A DNA stretch of 47,677 nt from Lachnospiraceae bacterium (GCA_024683645.1 JAIKYA010000097.1:1-47677); one strand, 5' to 3'. Shown: positions 15,447-23,572, counted from the first letter of the stretch. Made by a program: numbers and translations. The notes: generated by a model from the sequence alone, not told the origin.

Positions 15447-16835
15447 TCAATAATGCCTTACCACTTCAAACCTCTGAAGCGTTACCTTTTCGCCGGGAGC
15501 GATCCCGGCTTTTCTTTTTGCGATCGATATCTGCTCTTCAACAGTATCAACGCCGTCCAGATCGGGAAGGAGAAGGCCCCGTTTGTGACCCTTTGTAACT
15601 ATAACACCGTAGCGTTTTACATCCAGTTCTTCAGGCCCTGATATATCCTCGGGATCGCCGAGTATGTCAACATTTATCTCCAGCCATTCCAGCTCATCGG
15701 CAGTGATCGCATCAAAACGCGGATCCTCGGTCGATGCACTGACAGCATTGTTGATGATCTCCTGTGCTATACACTCCGTTACCGGAAGAATAGTACCTAT
15801 ACAGCCTCGCAGCTGTCCATATTTGTGTATGGAAACAAAAGCACCCGCTTTCCTCTCTTTCATCTCGGCAGGGATATCTTTCGATATCACAGGCTTTCTT
15901 CCTTCCAGGATATATGTCTCAATGGTCTTTCTTGCCAGCTTTACATATGCATCCGAAGCATCAGCTTTTACTGCAAGCGCATCACGGCGCTTCTTCAGAT
16001 AGATATCCAGAAACTTTCTGTTTTCCGAAACTGTTCCTGTCGGATAAAAACTGATGATCCCGTAGCCTACACCCGTCACATCCTCATGTGAATACTGTGT
16101 GGCTGTCACTTCCATTCCGTCAAGCGCTCCGGCCATCATCACAAAAGAACGGTGACCGCATTCCGCTGCTTTATCGCAAAAGGCTTCATCAAAATCAAAA
16201 AGCTCTCCGAAGGCTGCACGTGAACATACCTCCATTATGCGTCTGTCATATTCGGGACCTTCTTCTGCAAAACCGTAGGGACCGTAATCCTGCAGTTTAT
16301 GTGAAAGATCACCGCTCGCTACATATACCGCATTTCTTCCGAGTTCCTCTGCTGCCCTGTTTATAAGCTGCCCCAGTTTATAATGCGCGGTATAGGGCTG
16401 ACCTGAAAGTCCGATGCGCACTATCTTTCCGCCGCTGTATTTTTTCCTGATAAAATAAAGAGGTACCATGGTGCCGTGATCCAGGGATGCATCACGCTCT
16501 CCCATCGTACCTGCCGGCAGGCCTTCAGAAGCTGCATATTCTTCCAGCTTTTCCACAAGTGCCTTATCGTAATCTTCACTGAAACTGACCTGCGGCGCAC
16601 CGAAACGTGCAAAGCTGCCCTTTGCATGTGCACCCGGTGATATATGAAAATAATCGGAATACATTATAGAATGCGGACTGGAGATAATGATGGTATCCGG
16701 CTTTAAGTCCGCGATCTCATCAGCAACTTTCTCATAAGCATCAATGGTCTTCTGTACCTGCGCCTCATCACCTCTGCCTACGGCGGGAACTATCATCGGC
16801 GGATGCGGTACCATAAAAGCTGCTTTAAGGGACAT
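15447..16835 (-). CDS. AmmeMemoRadiSam system protein A-type fusion (LigB-like domain + AMMECR1 domain)
   Basis: A 462-aa two-domain protein. Residues 1-270 resemble class III extradiol dioxygenases (LigB/Memo fold), with candidate metal ligands in 'PHPPMIVP' (His11), 'SSPHSIMY' (His55) and 'SLDHGTMVPL' (His119). Residues 295-462 are an AMMECR1 domain with its signature 'LRGCIGT' near 349. This arrangement is known in Clostridia as part of the AmmeMemoRadiSam set, which normally includes a radical SAM enzyme; none is encoded here. The chemistry is unknown. The start has AAAGGAG, and the gene begins 19 nt after mnmG stops, so the two form an operon. Confidence 0.85.
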   Translation of the reverse strand: MSLKAAFMVPHPPMIVPAVGRGDEAQVQKTIDAYEKVADEIADLKPDTIIISSPHSIMYSDYFHISPGAHAKGSFARFGAPQVSFSEDYDKALVEKLEEYAASEGLPAGTMGERDASLDHGTMVPLYFIRKKYSGGKIVRIGLSGQPYTAHYKLGQLINRAAEELGRNAVYVASGDLSHKLQDYGPYGFAEEGPEYDRRIMEVCSRAAFGELFDFDEAFCDKAAECGHRSFVMMAGALDGMEVTATQYSHEDVTGVGYGIISFYPTGTVSENRKFLDIYLKKRRDALAVKADASDAYVKLARKTIETYILEGRKPVISKDIPAEMKERKAGAFVSIHKYGQLRGCIGTILPVTECIAQEIINNAVSASTEDPRFDAITADELEWLEINVDILGDPEDISGPEELDVKRYGVIVTKGHKRGLLLPDLDGVDTVEEQISIAKRKAGIAPGEKVTLQRFEVVRHY

Positions 16836-16854
16836 AACTATCTCCTTTCCTGTA

Positions 16855-18783
16855 TCAGCCTCTCTCGTTGGAAGTCAGATACACCAGCAATACCGAAATG
16901 TCGGCAGGACTGACTCCTGCTATACGTGAAGCCTGTCCTACGTTGGCCGGCCGCAGGCTTTTAAGCTTCTGCCTTGCTTCCAGTCTCAGGCTTTCTACTC
17001 TATCGTAATCAATGTCTTCAGGTATCATGCGGTTCTCCATACGTTTGAACTGCTTTACCTGTGCTTCCTGTCGGCGTATATAGCCTTCATATTTTATCTG
17101 TATGTTGATCTGATCGATCACTTCTTTTTTAAGACGTTCATCCGCATCATATCCTTCCCATACGTTTTCACGTTCGGGATCAAGCTCTGCCACGTTTTCA
17201 TATGTCAGTTCCGGACGGCATATGAGTTCCGCGAGAGAAGTACTCTTTTTTACCGGCGAGCTTTCATGTTTTTCCAGAAAACTTATGACCTCTGCACCCG
17301 CGCCTACAAAAGTCTCATGCATACGCACAGTCTCACTGTTTATCAGCTGCTGTTTTTTCCGGACACGCTCATAAAACTCATCAGTGACAAGTCCTGCTTC
17401 ATAGCCGTAATGTGCAAGTCTCAGATCCGCATTGTCCTGTCGGAGCAGAAGTCTGTATTCCGCACGGCTCGTCATCATACGGTAAGGCTCATGATGTTCT
17501 TTCGTAACAAGGTCATCTATGAGCACGCCTATATATGCTTCCGATCTGTCTATGATCAGCGGCTTTTCCTGCTTAATATACCTAACGGCATTTATGCCTG
17601 CCATCAGTCCCTGCGCTGCTGCCTCTTCATAACCGCTGCTGCCGTTGAACTGACCGGCGCAGAAAATACCGGAGATGTTTTTAAGTTCCAGGTTCAGCTT
17701 CAGCTGGCCCGAAGCAAGACAGTCATATTCTATGGCATACGCATTCCTTACTATATGGCAGTGTTCCAGTCCCGGAACGGTTCTGTACATTGCCAGCTGC
17801 ACATCCTCGGGAAGAGATGAACTCATGCCCCCTATATACATCTCATCGGTATGCAGGCCTTCAGGTTCCACAAAGACCTGATGTCTCTCCTTCTCCGCAA
17901 ACCGGACCACCTTGTCTTCTATAGACGGACAGTATCTGGGTCCCGTGCCCTCTATGACGCCTGCATAGATCGGCGAACGGTCGAGATTGGCGCGGATTAT
18001 CTCATGTGTCTTTTCATTGGTATAAGTCAGATAACAGTCAGCCTGCTCTATCTGCACGCTTTCAGGATCCGTTGAAAAAGAAAACGGAACTACTCTTTCA
18101 TCACCGTGCTGTACCTGCATCTTATCAAAATCTATACTGGAGCGCGACATACGCGCAGGCGTTCCGGTCTTGAAACGCTGCAGCTCCACGCCGTTTTCGA
18201 TGAGCGATGCAGACAGGCTGTTTGCAGCCATCAGACCGTTCGGTCCTGTATGTGTAATGCATTCACCTGTAAGACAGCGTGCCTTCAGATAGGTTCCGGA
18301 ACAGATGATCAGCGCACTGCATTCATAATACGCACCGGTATTGGTACGCACTCCGCGTATCTTTCCTTCGCTTACATCGATCTCGCAGATCTCTGCCTGC
18401 TTGATGCGCAGGTTCTCCTGTTTTTCAAGCACCTTGCGCATGGCGCGTGAATACTCGGCTTTGTCAGCCTGGGCACGAAGCGAATGCACAGCCGGTCCCT
18501 TGGAAACGTTGAGCATCTTGGACTGTATGAATGTCCTGTCTATCACATGCCCCATCTCACCGCCCATGGCATCCAGTTCCCTTACAAGATGGCCTTTCGA
18601 AGAACCGCCTACATTGGGATTACAGGGCATCAGTGCAATGGAGTCCACACTCACCGTAAACACTACAGTGTTAAGCCCCGATCTCGCGCAGGCAAGCGCA
18701 GCCTCGCAGCCCGCATGACCTGCACCGATCACGCAGATATCCGTTTTTTCATGTATTGTGTTTTTTAATAACGCTTCTTCCAT
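16855..18783 (-). CDS. mnmG: tRNA uridine-34 5-carboxymethylaminomethyl modification enzyme
   Basis: The FAD-binding partner of MnmE (642 aa) that installs the cmnm5 group on the wobble uridine of several tRNAs using glycine or ammonium and methylene-THF. The FAD-binding motif [10 protein letters not shown] lies near 20-29. Family signatures '[14 protein letters not shown]', '[11 protein letters not shown]', '[20 protein letters not shown]' and the C-terminal '[19 protein letters not shown]' are all present. Its partner mnmE is 17 kb away at 35910 on the other side of the origin. In many Firmicutes the two are adjacent, so this locus has been rearranged. A clear promoter lies at 18829-18857. 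Confidence 0.97.
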   Translation of the reverse strand: MEEALLKNTIHEKTDICVIGAGHAGCEAALACARSGLNTVVFTVSVDSIALMPCNPNVGGSSKGHLVRELDAMGGEMGHVIDRTFIQSKMLNVSKGPAVHSLRAQADKAEYSRAMRKVLEKQENLRIKQAEICEIDVSEGKIRGVRTNTGAYYECSALIICSGTYLKARCLTGECITHTGPNGLMAANSLSASLIENGVELQRFKTGTPARMSRSSIDFDKMQVQHGDERVVPFSFSTDPESVQIEQADCYLTYTNEKTHEIIRANLDRSPIYAGVIEGTGPRYCPSIEDKVVRFAEKERHQVFVEPEGLHTDEMYIGGMSSSLPEDVQLAMYRTVPGLEHCHIVRNAYAIEYDCLASGQLKLNLELKNISGIFCAGQFNGSSGYEEAAAQGLMAGINAVRYIKQEKPLIIDRSEAYIGVLIDDLVTKEHHEPYRMMTSRAEYRLLLRQDNADLRLAHYGYEAGLVTDEFYERVRKKQQLINSETVRMHETFVGAGAEVISFLEKHESSPVKKSTSLAELICRPELTYENVAELDPERENVWEGYDADERLKKEVIDQINIQIKYEGYIRRQEAQVKQFKRMENRMIPEDIDYDRVESLRLEARQKLKSLRPANVGQASRIAGVSPADISVLLVYLTSNERG

Positions 18784-18828
18784 TATTTCAACTGTTTATT
18801 CTGTGATATTCGACTGTTCATCGAGCCG

Positions 18829-18857
18829 ATTATAGCAAATGGCGGCGGCTCTTTCAA
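18829..18857 (-). promoter_or_regulatory. Promoter of mnmG
   Basis: On the minus strand TTGAAA (18857-18852), a 17-bp spacer and TATAAT (18834-18829). The -35 sits in the loop of the hairpin described next. Confidence 0.8.
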
Positions 18858-18863
18858 GCCGCC
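18841..18863 (-). terminator. GC-rich hairpin ending the 18900-19574 gene, overlapping the mnmG promoter
   Basis: GGCGGC (18863-18858) pairs with GCCGCC (18849-18844) on the minus strand. The following bases are GCCATTTGC, a poor U-tract, so termination would be weak. The hairpin lies 37 nt after the stop codon of the upstream gene. Confidence 0.45.
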
Positions 18864-18899
18864 GTCAACATACTCTATATCGCTTCCGGAACATTTTCT

Positions 18900-19574
18900 T
18901 TAAGTAATGATCCGGATCTGATCATTTATCGAGAGCAGAAACAGGAGTACTTTTTCCATATCCTTATGCTGTACACCGTAGCTTTTCTCATTTCCGTATA
19001 TATCAGTGATAGCAAGATAATCGAATTTTGTTTCGGAAGTGATCCCCTTTGATGTGTAATATGCATCGGTCATCTTATTTACCATCAAAGTTCCCGGGAT
19101 CGCTACCAGAGGATTGCCTAACATGATGACCACCCTTCTCGGTATGAAAGAGGGCTTGATGGTCCTGATGTTTTTCAGCTCCATAATGTTTGTCCATTCG
19201 TTTCCGGATACTATAAAATCATCTGTGATGAGTGTAACTATCGATTCCTTACCATCGAGAGAATAGGCCAGATATACGGGATTTCTGATACCGTTGTTGA
19301 TCCGTAAAGCCAGCCTGTCCGCACCGCCGCATGCAATGAGCACCGGGTGGTCTTTTACATTAAAGACATGCGTAAGATTCATCACTATAAAAACAGCACA
19401 GATCAGCAGCAGAAACAAGAAAACAAGCGTAAGAATATGAGTCCATCCCAGATTAGTCCCGAACATAATACCCAACACAAGACATATCAGAGCACCTGTG
19501 CCTATGAGCACTATGTTTCCGATATAGTTATTCCGTAATTGTTTATATATGGTTTCAGACGTGATACCGAACAT
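18900..19574 (-). CDS. Two-helix membrane protein of unknown function
   Basis: A 224-aa protein with hydrophobic helices at about 19-38 and 46-66 and a predicted cytoplasmic domain of about 155 residues after them. The soluble part alternates short hydrophobic strands ('DHPVLIACGG', 'PVYLAYSLDG', 'RRVVIMLGNPLVAIPG') and suggests a beta-rich fold, possibly PH-like; this is a weak impression and I recognise no named family. The start has GGGGG at 6-nt spacing. It follows the MocR-type gene by 66 nt with no promoter that I can identify, so the two may be co-transcribed. Confidence 0.7.
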   Translation of the reverse strand: MFGITSETIYKQLRNNYIGNIVLIGTGALICLVLGIMFGTNLGWTHILTLVFLFLLLICAVFIVMNLTHVFNVKDHPVLIACGGADRLALRINNGIRNPVYLAYSLDGKESIVTLITDDFIVSGNEWTNIMELKNIRTIKPSFIPRRVVIMLGNPLVAIPGTLMVNKMTDAYYTSKGITSETKFDYLAITDIYGNEKSYGVQHKDMEKVLLFLLSINDQIRIIT

Positions 19575-19640
19575 ATATAACCCCCGTCTTCTGTTAACGA
19601 TTTCTGCTTAAATTCAGCTTCAACGATATGATATCACATT

Positions 19641-20735
19641 TTATGAAATACTTTCACCATCAACGCGGCGTTTTCTTCTCACACGGTTTAAATGTCTTTC
19701 GAAATCTCCGTTTTTTATCAGTTCTGCAAGAACATACTGGTCAAAGATCGGAACCGGACAGGAATAGAATCCCAGCTTCTTATTGAACAGCTCTTCAAGA
19801 GATTGGGGAAGTATCATATATCCGATCCTCATTGAAGGTGCAACAGTTCTTGAAAATGTATTAAGATATATGACATCGACTCCGTCTCTCAATGAATATA
19901 GAGAATCCTCCAGCTTTCTCGAGACAGTCAGTTCGGAATCGTAATTGTCTTCGATGATAACAGCGTTGTTTTTTCCGGCCCAGCTTAAGTATTCCTTCTT
20001 TTTGGAAATACCTGCCGTAACACCTGTGGGATAACTGTTAAAGGGTGTAACATGCAGCACCTTTGCCTTTGTTTTTTTCAGCTCCTTTGAGGATATGCCG
20101 TCTGCTGTCATCGTCAGCATCTCACATTTTGCACCCATCGCTTCATATACTTCGCGTATCTTGTTATAGGAAGGCTTTTCCAGAGCATAAGTGTTCTTAG
20201 TTCCTAGCAGCTGCACTATCAGTCCGTAGAGATACTCGGCTCCAGAGCCGACAATTACCTGGGAAGGTCTGATCTTCAGGCCTCTGCTGCGCCCGAGATA
20301 ACGGCTTATCTCATTACGCAGCTCCGGACAGCCGTGATTGGGTGATTTCACAAGTATCCTGTCGCCGTAATCAAGCAGCACTTTTCTCATGGTTTTTGCT
20401 ATGAGAGAAAAAGGAAATTCTCCGTTCTTATGCTGATGAACCTTTACGGAAGGCAGCATTTCATCGGATGTATTACTGCCGGAAAGAAAATCCTCTGCTC
20501 TGTATATTACAAATACTCCGCTTCTTTCACGTGTTTCCACATAGCCTTCTTCCATGAGCAGAGTGAGCGCATGTTCAGCGGTGATCACGCTGACAGCCGT
20601 TTCCTCGGCTATGATCCTTTTGGACGGAAGCCTGCTTCCGTAAGGATATACGCCTTCCGTTATGTCCTTTACAAATGCCCTGTATAGCTGAAGGTATGCA
20701 GGCTCTTTATTTTTCTTATTTATCCTGATGTTCAT
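19641..20735 (-). CDS. MocR/PdxR-type GntR regulator, truncated and lacking the PLP lysine
   Basis: Residues 1-75 form a GntR winged helix-turn-helix ('YPYGSRLPSKRIIAEE', 'SVITAEHALTLLMEEGYVET'). Residues 100-364 are a fold-type I aminotransferase domain. Several PLP-pocket residues remain (Asp in 'IIEDNYDSEL', Arg in 'MRIGYM'), but the Schiff-base lysine of the usual 'FSKT.AP' motif is arginine here ('FSRTVAPS', codon AGA). The protein ends after 'HLNRVRRKRR' at 364 aa, where relatives continue for roughly 90 residues. The regulator may be PLP-insensitive or decaying. It is divergent from an ECF S component and a UPF0340 gene, which it probably controls. Confidence 0.85.
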   Translation of the reverse strand: MNIRINKKNKEPAYLQLYRAFVKDITEGVYPYGSRLPSKRIIAEETAVSVITAEHALTLLMEEGYVETRERSGVFVIYRAEDFLSGSNTSDEMLPSVKVHQHKNGEFPFSLIAKTMRKVLLDYGDRILVKSPNHGCPELRNEISRYLGRSRGLKIRPSQVIVGSGAEYLYGLIVQLLGTKNTYALEKPSYNKIREVYEAMGAKCEMLTMTADGISSKELKKTKAKVLHVTPFNSYPTGVTAGISKKKEYLSWAGKNNAVIIEDNYDSELTVSRKLEDSLYSLRDGVDVIYLNTFSRTVAPSMRIGYMILPQSLEELFNKKLGFYSCPVPIFDQYVLAELIKNGDFERHLNRVRRKRRVDGESIS

Positions 20736-20790
20736 CTGGTTATATTAAAAACTTCCTTTTTGGTTATTTTGATATAGTCAGATTTATAAT
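20735..20790 (+). promoter_or_regulatory. Candidate MocR operator and promoter of the ECF S-component gene
   Basis: Two direct repeats, CTGGTTATATTAAA (about 20735-20748) and TTGGTTATTTTGAT (about 20760-20773), share TGGTTAT 25 bp apart. A perfect TATAAT (20785-20790) has no good -35; the second repeat occupies that position, as expected for a regulator-activated promoter. The first repeat abuts the MocR start codon. Confidence 0.5.
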
Positions 20791-20814
20791 ACTATCATCA
20801 TCAGGTTTTGTAAA
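20786..20814 (-). promoter_or_regulatory. Promoter of the MocR-type gene
   Basis: On the minus strand TTTACA (20814-20809), a 17-bp spacer and TATTAT (20791-20786). Its -10 overlaps the plus-strand TATAAT by five bases, so the divergent promoters exclude each other. Confidence 0.6.
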
Positions 20815-20873
20815 TAAGGATTCTTCGGATCAGCGAAGGATCTTACAGAAAGGAATAAAGAAAGGAATAAAAC

Positions 20874-21440
20874 ATGGAAAGAAAATCCGATCTTAATGTA
20901 GTACGCATAGCACTTACCGGTGTGTTCATGGCTATGAACATCATCAGCTCATCCTTTGGGATACCTGTTCCGGGAGGGCATTTATATCTCTGCGATACGG
21001 TGATCTGCCTTGCCGCCATACTTTTAAATCCTTTTGAAGCATTCGTAGTAGGCGGTCTGGGTTCTTATATAGGCGACCTTATCTTCTATCCGCTGCCCAG
21101 ACATGTATCACTGGCAGTACATGGCCTGCAGGCAGTCGTTATATCGCTGATCGTTCACAAACTGCTGAAGCACAAACCAAGACTCGCTTCGGGTATTGCA
21201 GTTTTTATCGGAGGTATTATAATGGTAGTCGGTTATACTCTCGGCAAGACTTTTGTCTACAGCACTTTTGAATATGCAATGATCAAGCTGCCGTATGAGA
21301 TAGCACAGGCTGTGCTCGGTGCAGTGATGGGCATGATACTCTGCTGGAAAACTCCCATAAGGGAAAGATTCTTAAAGATAACCGGGGAAAATGCCAATAC
21401 TACGGATTTAAGAGGGACAGAAAAATGTTTGAAGAACTGA
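20874..21440 (+). CDS. ECF transporter S component (vitamin-type substrate binder)
   Basis: A 188-aa membrane protein with about five or six helices, the substrate-capture subunit of an energy-coupling-factor importer. Its opening 'VRIALTGVFMAMNIISSSFGIPVPGGHLYLCDT' pattern (Gly-rich turn, then Asp before the second helix) and 'PFEAFVVGGLGSYIGDLIFYP' match the ECF riboflavin-type S-component superfamily. The ATPase and T subunits are not nearby, so it would share a housekeeping ECF module. Divergence from a PdxR-like regulator suggests vitamin B6 or a pyrimidine precursor as substrate; this is inference. It overlaps the next gene by 16 nt. The ribosome site AAAGGA lies 8 nt upstream. Confidence 0.82.
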   Translation: MERKSDLNVVRIALTGVFMAMNIISSSFGIPVPGGHLYLCDTVICLAAILLNPFEAFVVGGLGSYIGDLIFYPLPRHVSLAVHGLQAVVISLIVHKLLKHKPRLASGIAVFIGGIIMVVGYTLGKTFVYSTFEYAMIKLPYEIAQAVLGAVMGMILCWKTPIRERFLKITGENANTTDLRGTEKCLKN

Positions 21441-21970
21441 CTGAAGAAGCTGTAAAAGTAACAGAAGAACTCTGCAACACCGCAAAGCTGAAAAAAGGAC
21501 AGATACTGGTTGTCGGATGTTCGTCCTCTGAAGTATGCGGAGACAGGATAGGAAAGAATTCCAATCTGGATGCGGCAGAGGCAGTATTTGCAGGTATATA
21601 TAAGGTACTTAATGAACGCGGCATCTACCTGGCAGCCCAGTGCTGCGAGCACCTGAACAGAGCTATCATCACAGAATGCGCAGCCGTACCCTTTGCGGAG
21701 ATAGTCAATGTGGTACCGCAGCCTAAAGCCGGAGGTTCTTTTGCGACAACAGCATATAAAAACTTCAACGATCCTGTCGCACTTGAAGAGATCAAAGCCG
21801 ATGCGGGTCTTGATATAGGCGATACGCTGATAGGCATGCATCTGAAGAAAGTTGCGGTTCCAGTAAGACTGGAAAACCATACTATAGGAAAGGCACATAT
21901 CACCGCAGCAAGGGTACGGCCCAAGTTCATAGGCGGTGAAAGAGCACATTATGATGACGAACTAAAATGA
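21425..21970 (+). CDS. UPF0340/TIGR01440 family protein (YwlG-like)
   Basis: A 181-aa soluble protein of the conserved but uncharacterised UPF0340 (DUF436) family. Typical segments are 'LKKGQILVVGCSSSEVCGDRIGKNS' (here 27-51), 'LAAQCCEHLNRAI', 'VPQPKAGGSFATTAY' and the C-terminal 'RVRPKFIGGERAHY'. The length equals that of relatives such as YwlG. The gene overlaps the ECF S component by 16 nt and has AGAGGGA as ribosome site, so the pair is coupled. Linkage with a vitamin importer hints at a role near cofactor handling; no activity is known to me. Confidence 0.9.
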   Translation: MFEELTEEAVKVTEELCNTAKLKKGQILVVGCSSSEVCGDRIGKNSNLDAAEAVFAGIYKVLNERGIYLAAQCCEHLNRAIITECAAVPFAEIVNVVPQPKAGGSFATTAYKNFNDPVALEEIKADAGLDIGDTLIGMHLKKVAVPVRLENHTIGKAHITAARVRPKFIGGERAHYDDELK

Positions 21971-21991
21971 CCTGCTGATGCAGGTCATTTT
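21964..21991. terminator. Bidirectional terminator between convergent genes
   Basis: AAAATGACCTGC-TGAT-GCAGGTCATTTT is a perfect 12-bp stem with A- and T-rich ends, usable in both directions. It overlaps the stop codon of the UPF0340 gene, and the stop of the gene at 21985 also lies inside it. Confidence 0.92.
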
Positions 21992-22833
21992 ATCAATGCT
22001 TTTATTTCATTGTAGATCTTTAAGCCTTTTTCGGCACCGTATTCCTTTATTATAGAACGGTAAATGATCTGTTTTCCTTCTTTATGATTCTTTGATACCA
22101 GCGAAGCAACTTTACTTATATCAGCGTTATCATATTTAGCTTTGCTTAAGACTTTCTGGATCGTGCTGTTTATATTGCTTGTCTCATTTGCCGTATTCTT
22201 CTGCTTTTCCGCAGTTTTCGCACTTTTCTTTTTTTTGGCCACCAGAGGTTTTATGACATTGTAGATCTCCAGATATTTCTCCTCGCCGAACTCGGTTCGG
22301 AGTTCATTGTGGATGTAAGTAAGGATATCATCATCCTTATAGTGTCTTGCAACTATCCTTGCCACCCTTGAACATTCTTTCTGACCATAGCCGGCTTTGC
22401 TCACGGCCTTTTGAACCGCAGCATTTAATGCCGTCTTTTCATCGATCTTCTCTTCTTTTACGTCAGTCTTCTTTTTATCAGATGTTATCAGGCTGTCCTG
22501 TCTTGAAAGCTTGAGTCCTTTTTCTTCCCTCCAGAATTTGATTATATTGTCATAATCCTTATCATTGCTTATGATTATGTACTCCTGATCAAGTCCCTTA
22601 TCCCTCATAAGATAGCCTAAAAACGAGACCAGATGCATATCAAGAGACTGGCTCTTTGCAGGAACTTCATGAAAACGGGGAAGATGATCACCGAATTTTG
22701 CCAGCTCTGCCGTAGATATCTTGGCAGCATTTTTAGTCGAAAACAGATGCACCGTATCATTATCGGTAAGCTGTTCTGCTCCTTTAAAACCTTTTGTTCC
22801 AACATTTTCAAAATCTATAAGATAATATCTCAT
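21985..22833 (-). CDS. PIN/NYN-domain-like protein with two C-terminal tandem repeats
   Basis: Residues 1-110 look like a PIN/NYN-type nuclease fold: Asp7 in 'YYLIDFENVG', Asp65 in 'SLDMHLVSFLGYL', and Asp91/Asp93/Asp95 in 'IISNDKDYDN' give the expected acidic set. After a charged linker there are two helical repeats of about 64 residues (roughly 134-198 and 218-281). They share 'QK.(V/L)SKA.Y', 'S.VA..V' and a C-terminal 'IYN.IK.L', and are separated by a Lys-rich stretch. The repeats may bind nucleic acid or a partner. RNA cleavage is plausible from the family but not shown. There is no obvious antitoxin beside it; it stands alone, between terminators. Confidence 0.75.
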   Translation of the reverse strand: MRYYLIDFENVGTKGFKGAEQLTDNDTVHLFSTKNAAKISTAELAKFGDHLPRFHEVPAKSQSLDMHLVSFLGYLMRDKGLDQEYIIISNDKDYDNIIKFWREEKGLKLSRQDSLITSDKKKTDVKEEKIDEKTALNAAVQKAVSKAGYGQKECSRVARIVARHYKDDDILTYIHNELRTEFGEEKYLEIYNVIKPLVAKKKKSAKTAEKQKNTANETSNINSTIQKVLSKAKYDNADISKVASLVSKNHKEGKQIIYRSIIKEYGAEKGLKIYNEIKALIK

Positions 22834-22850
22834 AAATACCTCTTTACTTG

Positions 22851-22888
22851 AAAAATATGATCCCCACTCTTTTTACGGAGCGGGGATC
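22851..22888 (-). terminator. Terminator of the zinc-ribbon/TP-repeat gene
   Basis: On the minus strand GATCCCC and CTC pair with GAG and GGGGATC (22888-22859, one internal G-T), followed by the U-rich ATATTTTT. Confidence 0.85.
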
Positions 22889-22892
22889 CTGT

Positions 22893-23507
22893 TTACATTT
22901 CTATCGGAATAGGTGTCGGCTTCTTGGGGTTATCAGGTTTCGGATCCGGCTGCGGCTGTGGTTCAGGCTCGGGCTCGGGTTCCGGTTCAGGTTCCGGCTC
23001 CGGTTCAGGAGTAGCAGTAGGCTCCGGTATAGGTGTGGCTGTTGCTACCGGTACGGGAGTGGGAGTCGGTGCCAGTGTTGCTGTCGGTGCCGGCGTAGCA
23101 GTTGGCTTCGGTGTAGCAGTAGGCTCCGGTGTAGGAGTCGATGTAGCCGTAGGTTCCGGTGTCGGTGTGGCCGTGGGCTCCGGTGTAGGAGTCGATGTAG
23201 CCGTAGGTTCCGGTGTCGGTGTAGCGGTTGCCTCAGGTGTTTCGGTAGGCTCTACAGTCGGAGTAGGATCCTTCTCCGCTGAAGAAGAAGCAGGCTTGTC
23301 GTTGTCCTTGCTTTCTCTATAAGATTTGGTTGCCAAAGTAACCGCAATGATAACAAATGCAATAACAACTACTGCTATGACCGTAGGAAGTATAAGCTTC
23401 TTTAAAGGACTGTCTTCTAGTATAGCATTATTGTCTACCTTATTACCGCATTTGGGGCAGAATTTCGAGTTGTCATCTATCTCAGCCCCACAGTATGTAC
23501 AAAACAT
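22893..23507 (-). CDS. Zinc-ribbon membrane protein with Thr-Pro-Glu repeat stalk
   Basis: A 204-aa protein. Residues 1-22 are a zinc ribbon (Cys3, Cys6, Cys17, Cys20 in 'FCTYCG' and 'FCPKCG'), 38-60 are one membrane helix, and 76-200 are a low-complexity stalk of Thr-Pro-Glu-Ala units ending in a Pro-Glu run. The ribbon should be cytoplasmic and the stalk outside, long enough to cross part of the cell wall; no folded outer domain follows. Internal 54-bp DNA repeats show the stalk has grown by duplication. The start has GGAGG at 7-nt spacing and a good promoter (23544-23572). Function is unknown; ribbon-TM proteins are abundant in Lachnospiraceae. Confidence 0.8.
   Translation of the reverse strand: MFCTYCGAEIDDNSKFCPKCGNKVDNNAILEDSPLKKLILPTVIAVVVIAFVIIAVTLATKSYRESKDNDKPASSSAEKDPTPTVEPTETPEATATPTPEPTATSTPTPEPTATPTPEPTATSTPTPEPTATPKPTATPAPTATLAPTPTPVPVATATPIPEPTATPEPEPEPEPEPEPEPEPQPQPDPKPDNPKKPTPIPIEM
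23122..23222. repeat. 54-bp tandem repeat coding for Thr-Pro-Glu units
   Basis: The 54-bp unit starting at 23122 recurs at 23176. The first 47 bases of each unit are identical, so each encodes about 18 residues. It is part of a wider degenerate GGTGTNGGNGT-type repeat field covering about 22960-23260. Slippage here would change stalk length in frame. Confidence 0.85.
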
Positions 23508-23543
23508 TATGTAACCTCCATGATAACCTCACAGTTTACAATA

Positions 23544-23572
23544 ATTTTACTCTAAAATAATCAGTATTTCAA
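23544..23572 (-). promoter_or_regulatory. Promoter of the zinc-ribbon/TP-repeat gene
   Basis: On the minus strand TTGAAA (23572-23567), a 17-bp spacer and TAAAAT (23549-23544), 37 bp before the start codon. Confidence 0.7.

Noticed and set aside
20523-20538. parS-like sequence TCTTTCACGTGTTTCC inside the MocR-type gene
   Set aside because: It matches only 11 of 16 positions of parS, is not palindromic and lies in coding sequence. The true sites at 41415 and 41473 are perfect.
22960-23260. Short regular repeats that could suggest a CRISPR array
   Set aside because: The repeats are in-frame codons for Thr-Pro-Glu units without unique spacers, and no cas genes are present.
22924-23322. Long plus-strand open frame of Gly/Ser/Val repeats
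   Set aside because: It is the antisense shadow of the Thr-Pro-Glu repeat region of the minus-strand zinc-ribbon gene, which has a promoter, ribosome site and terminator.
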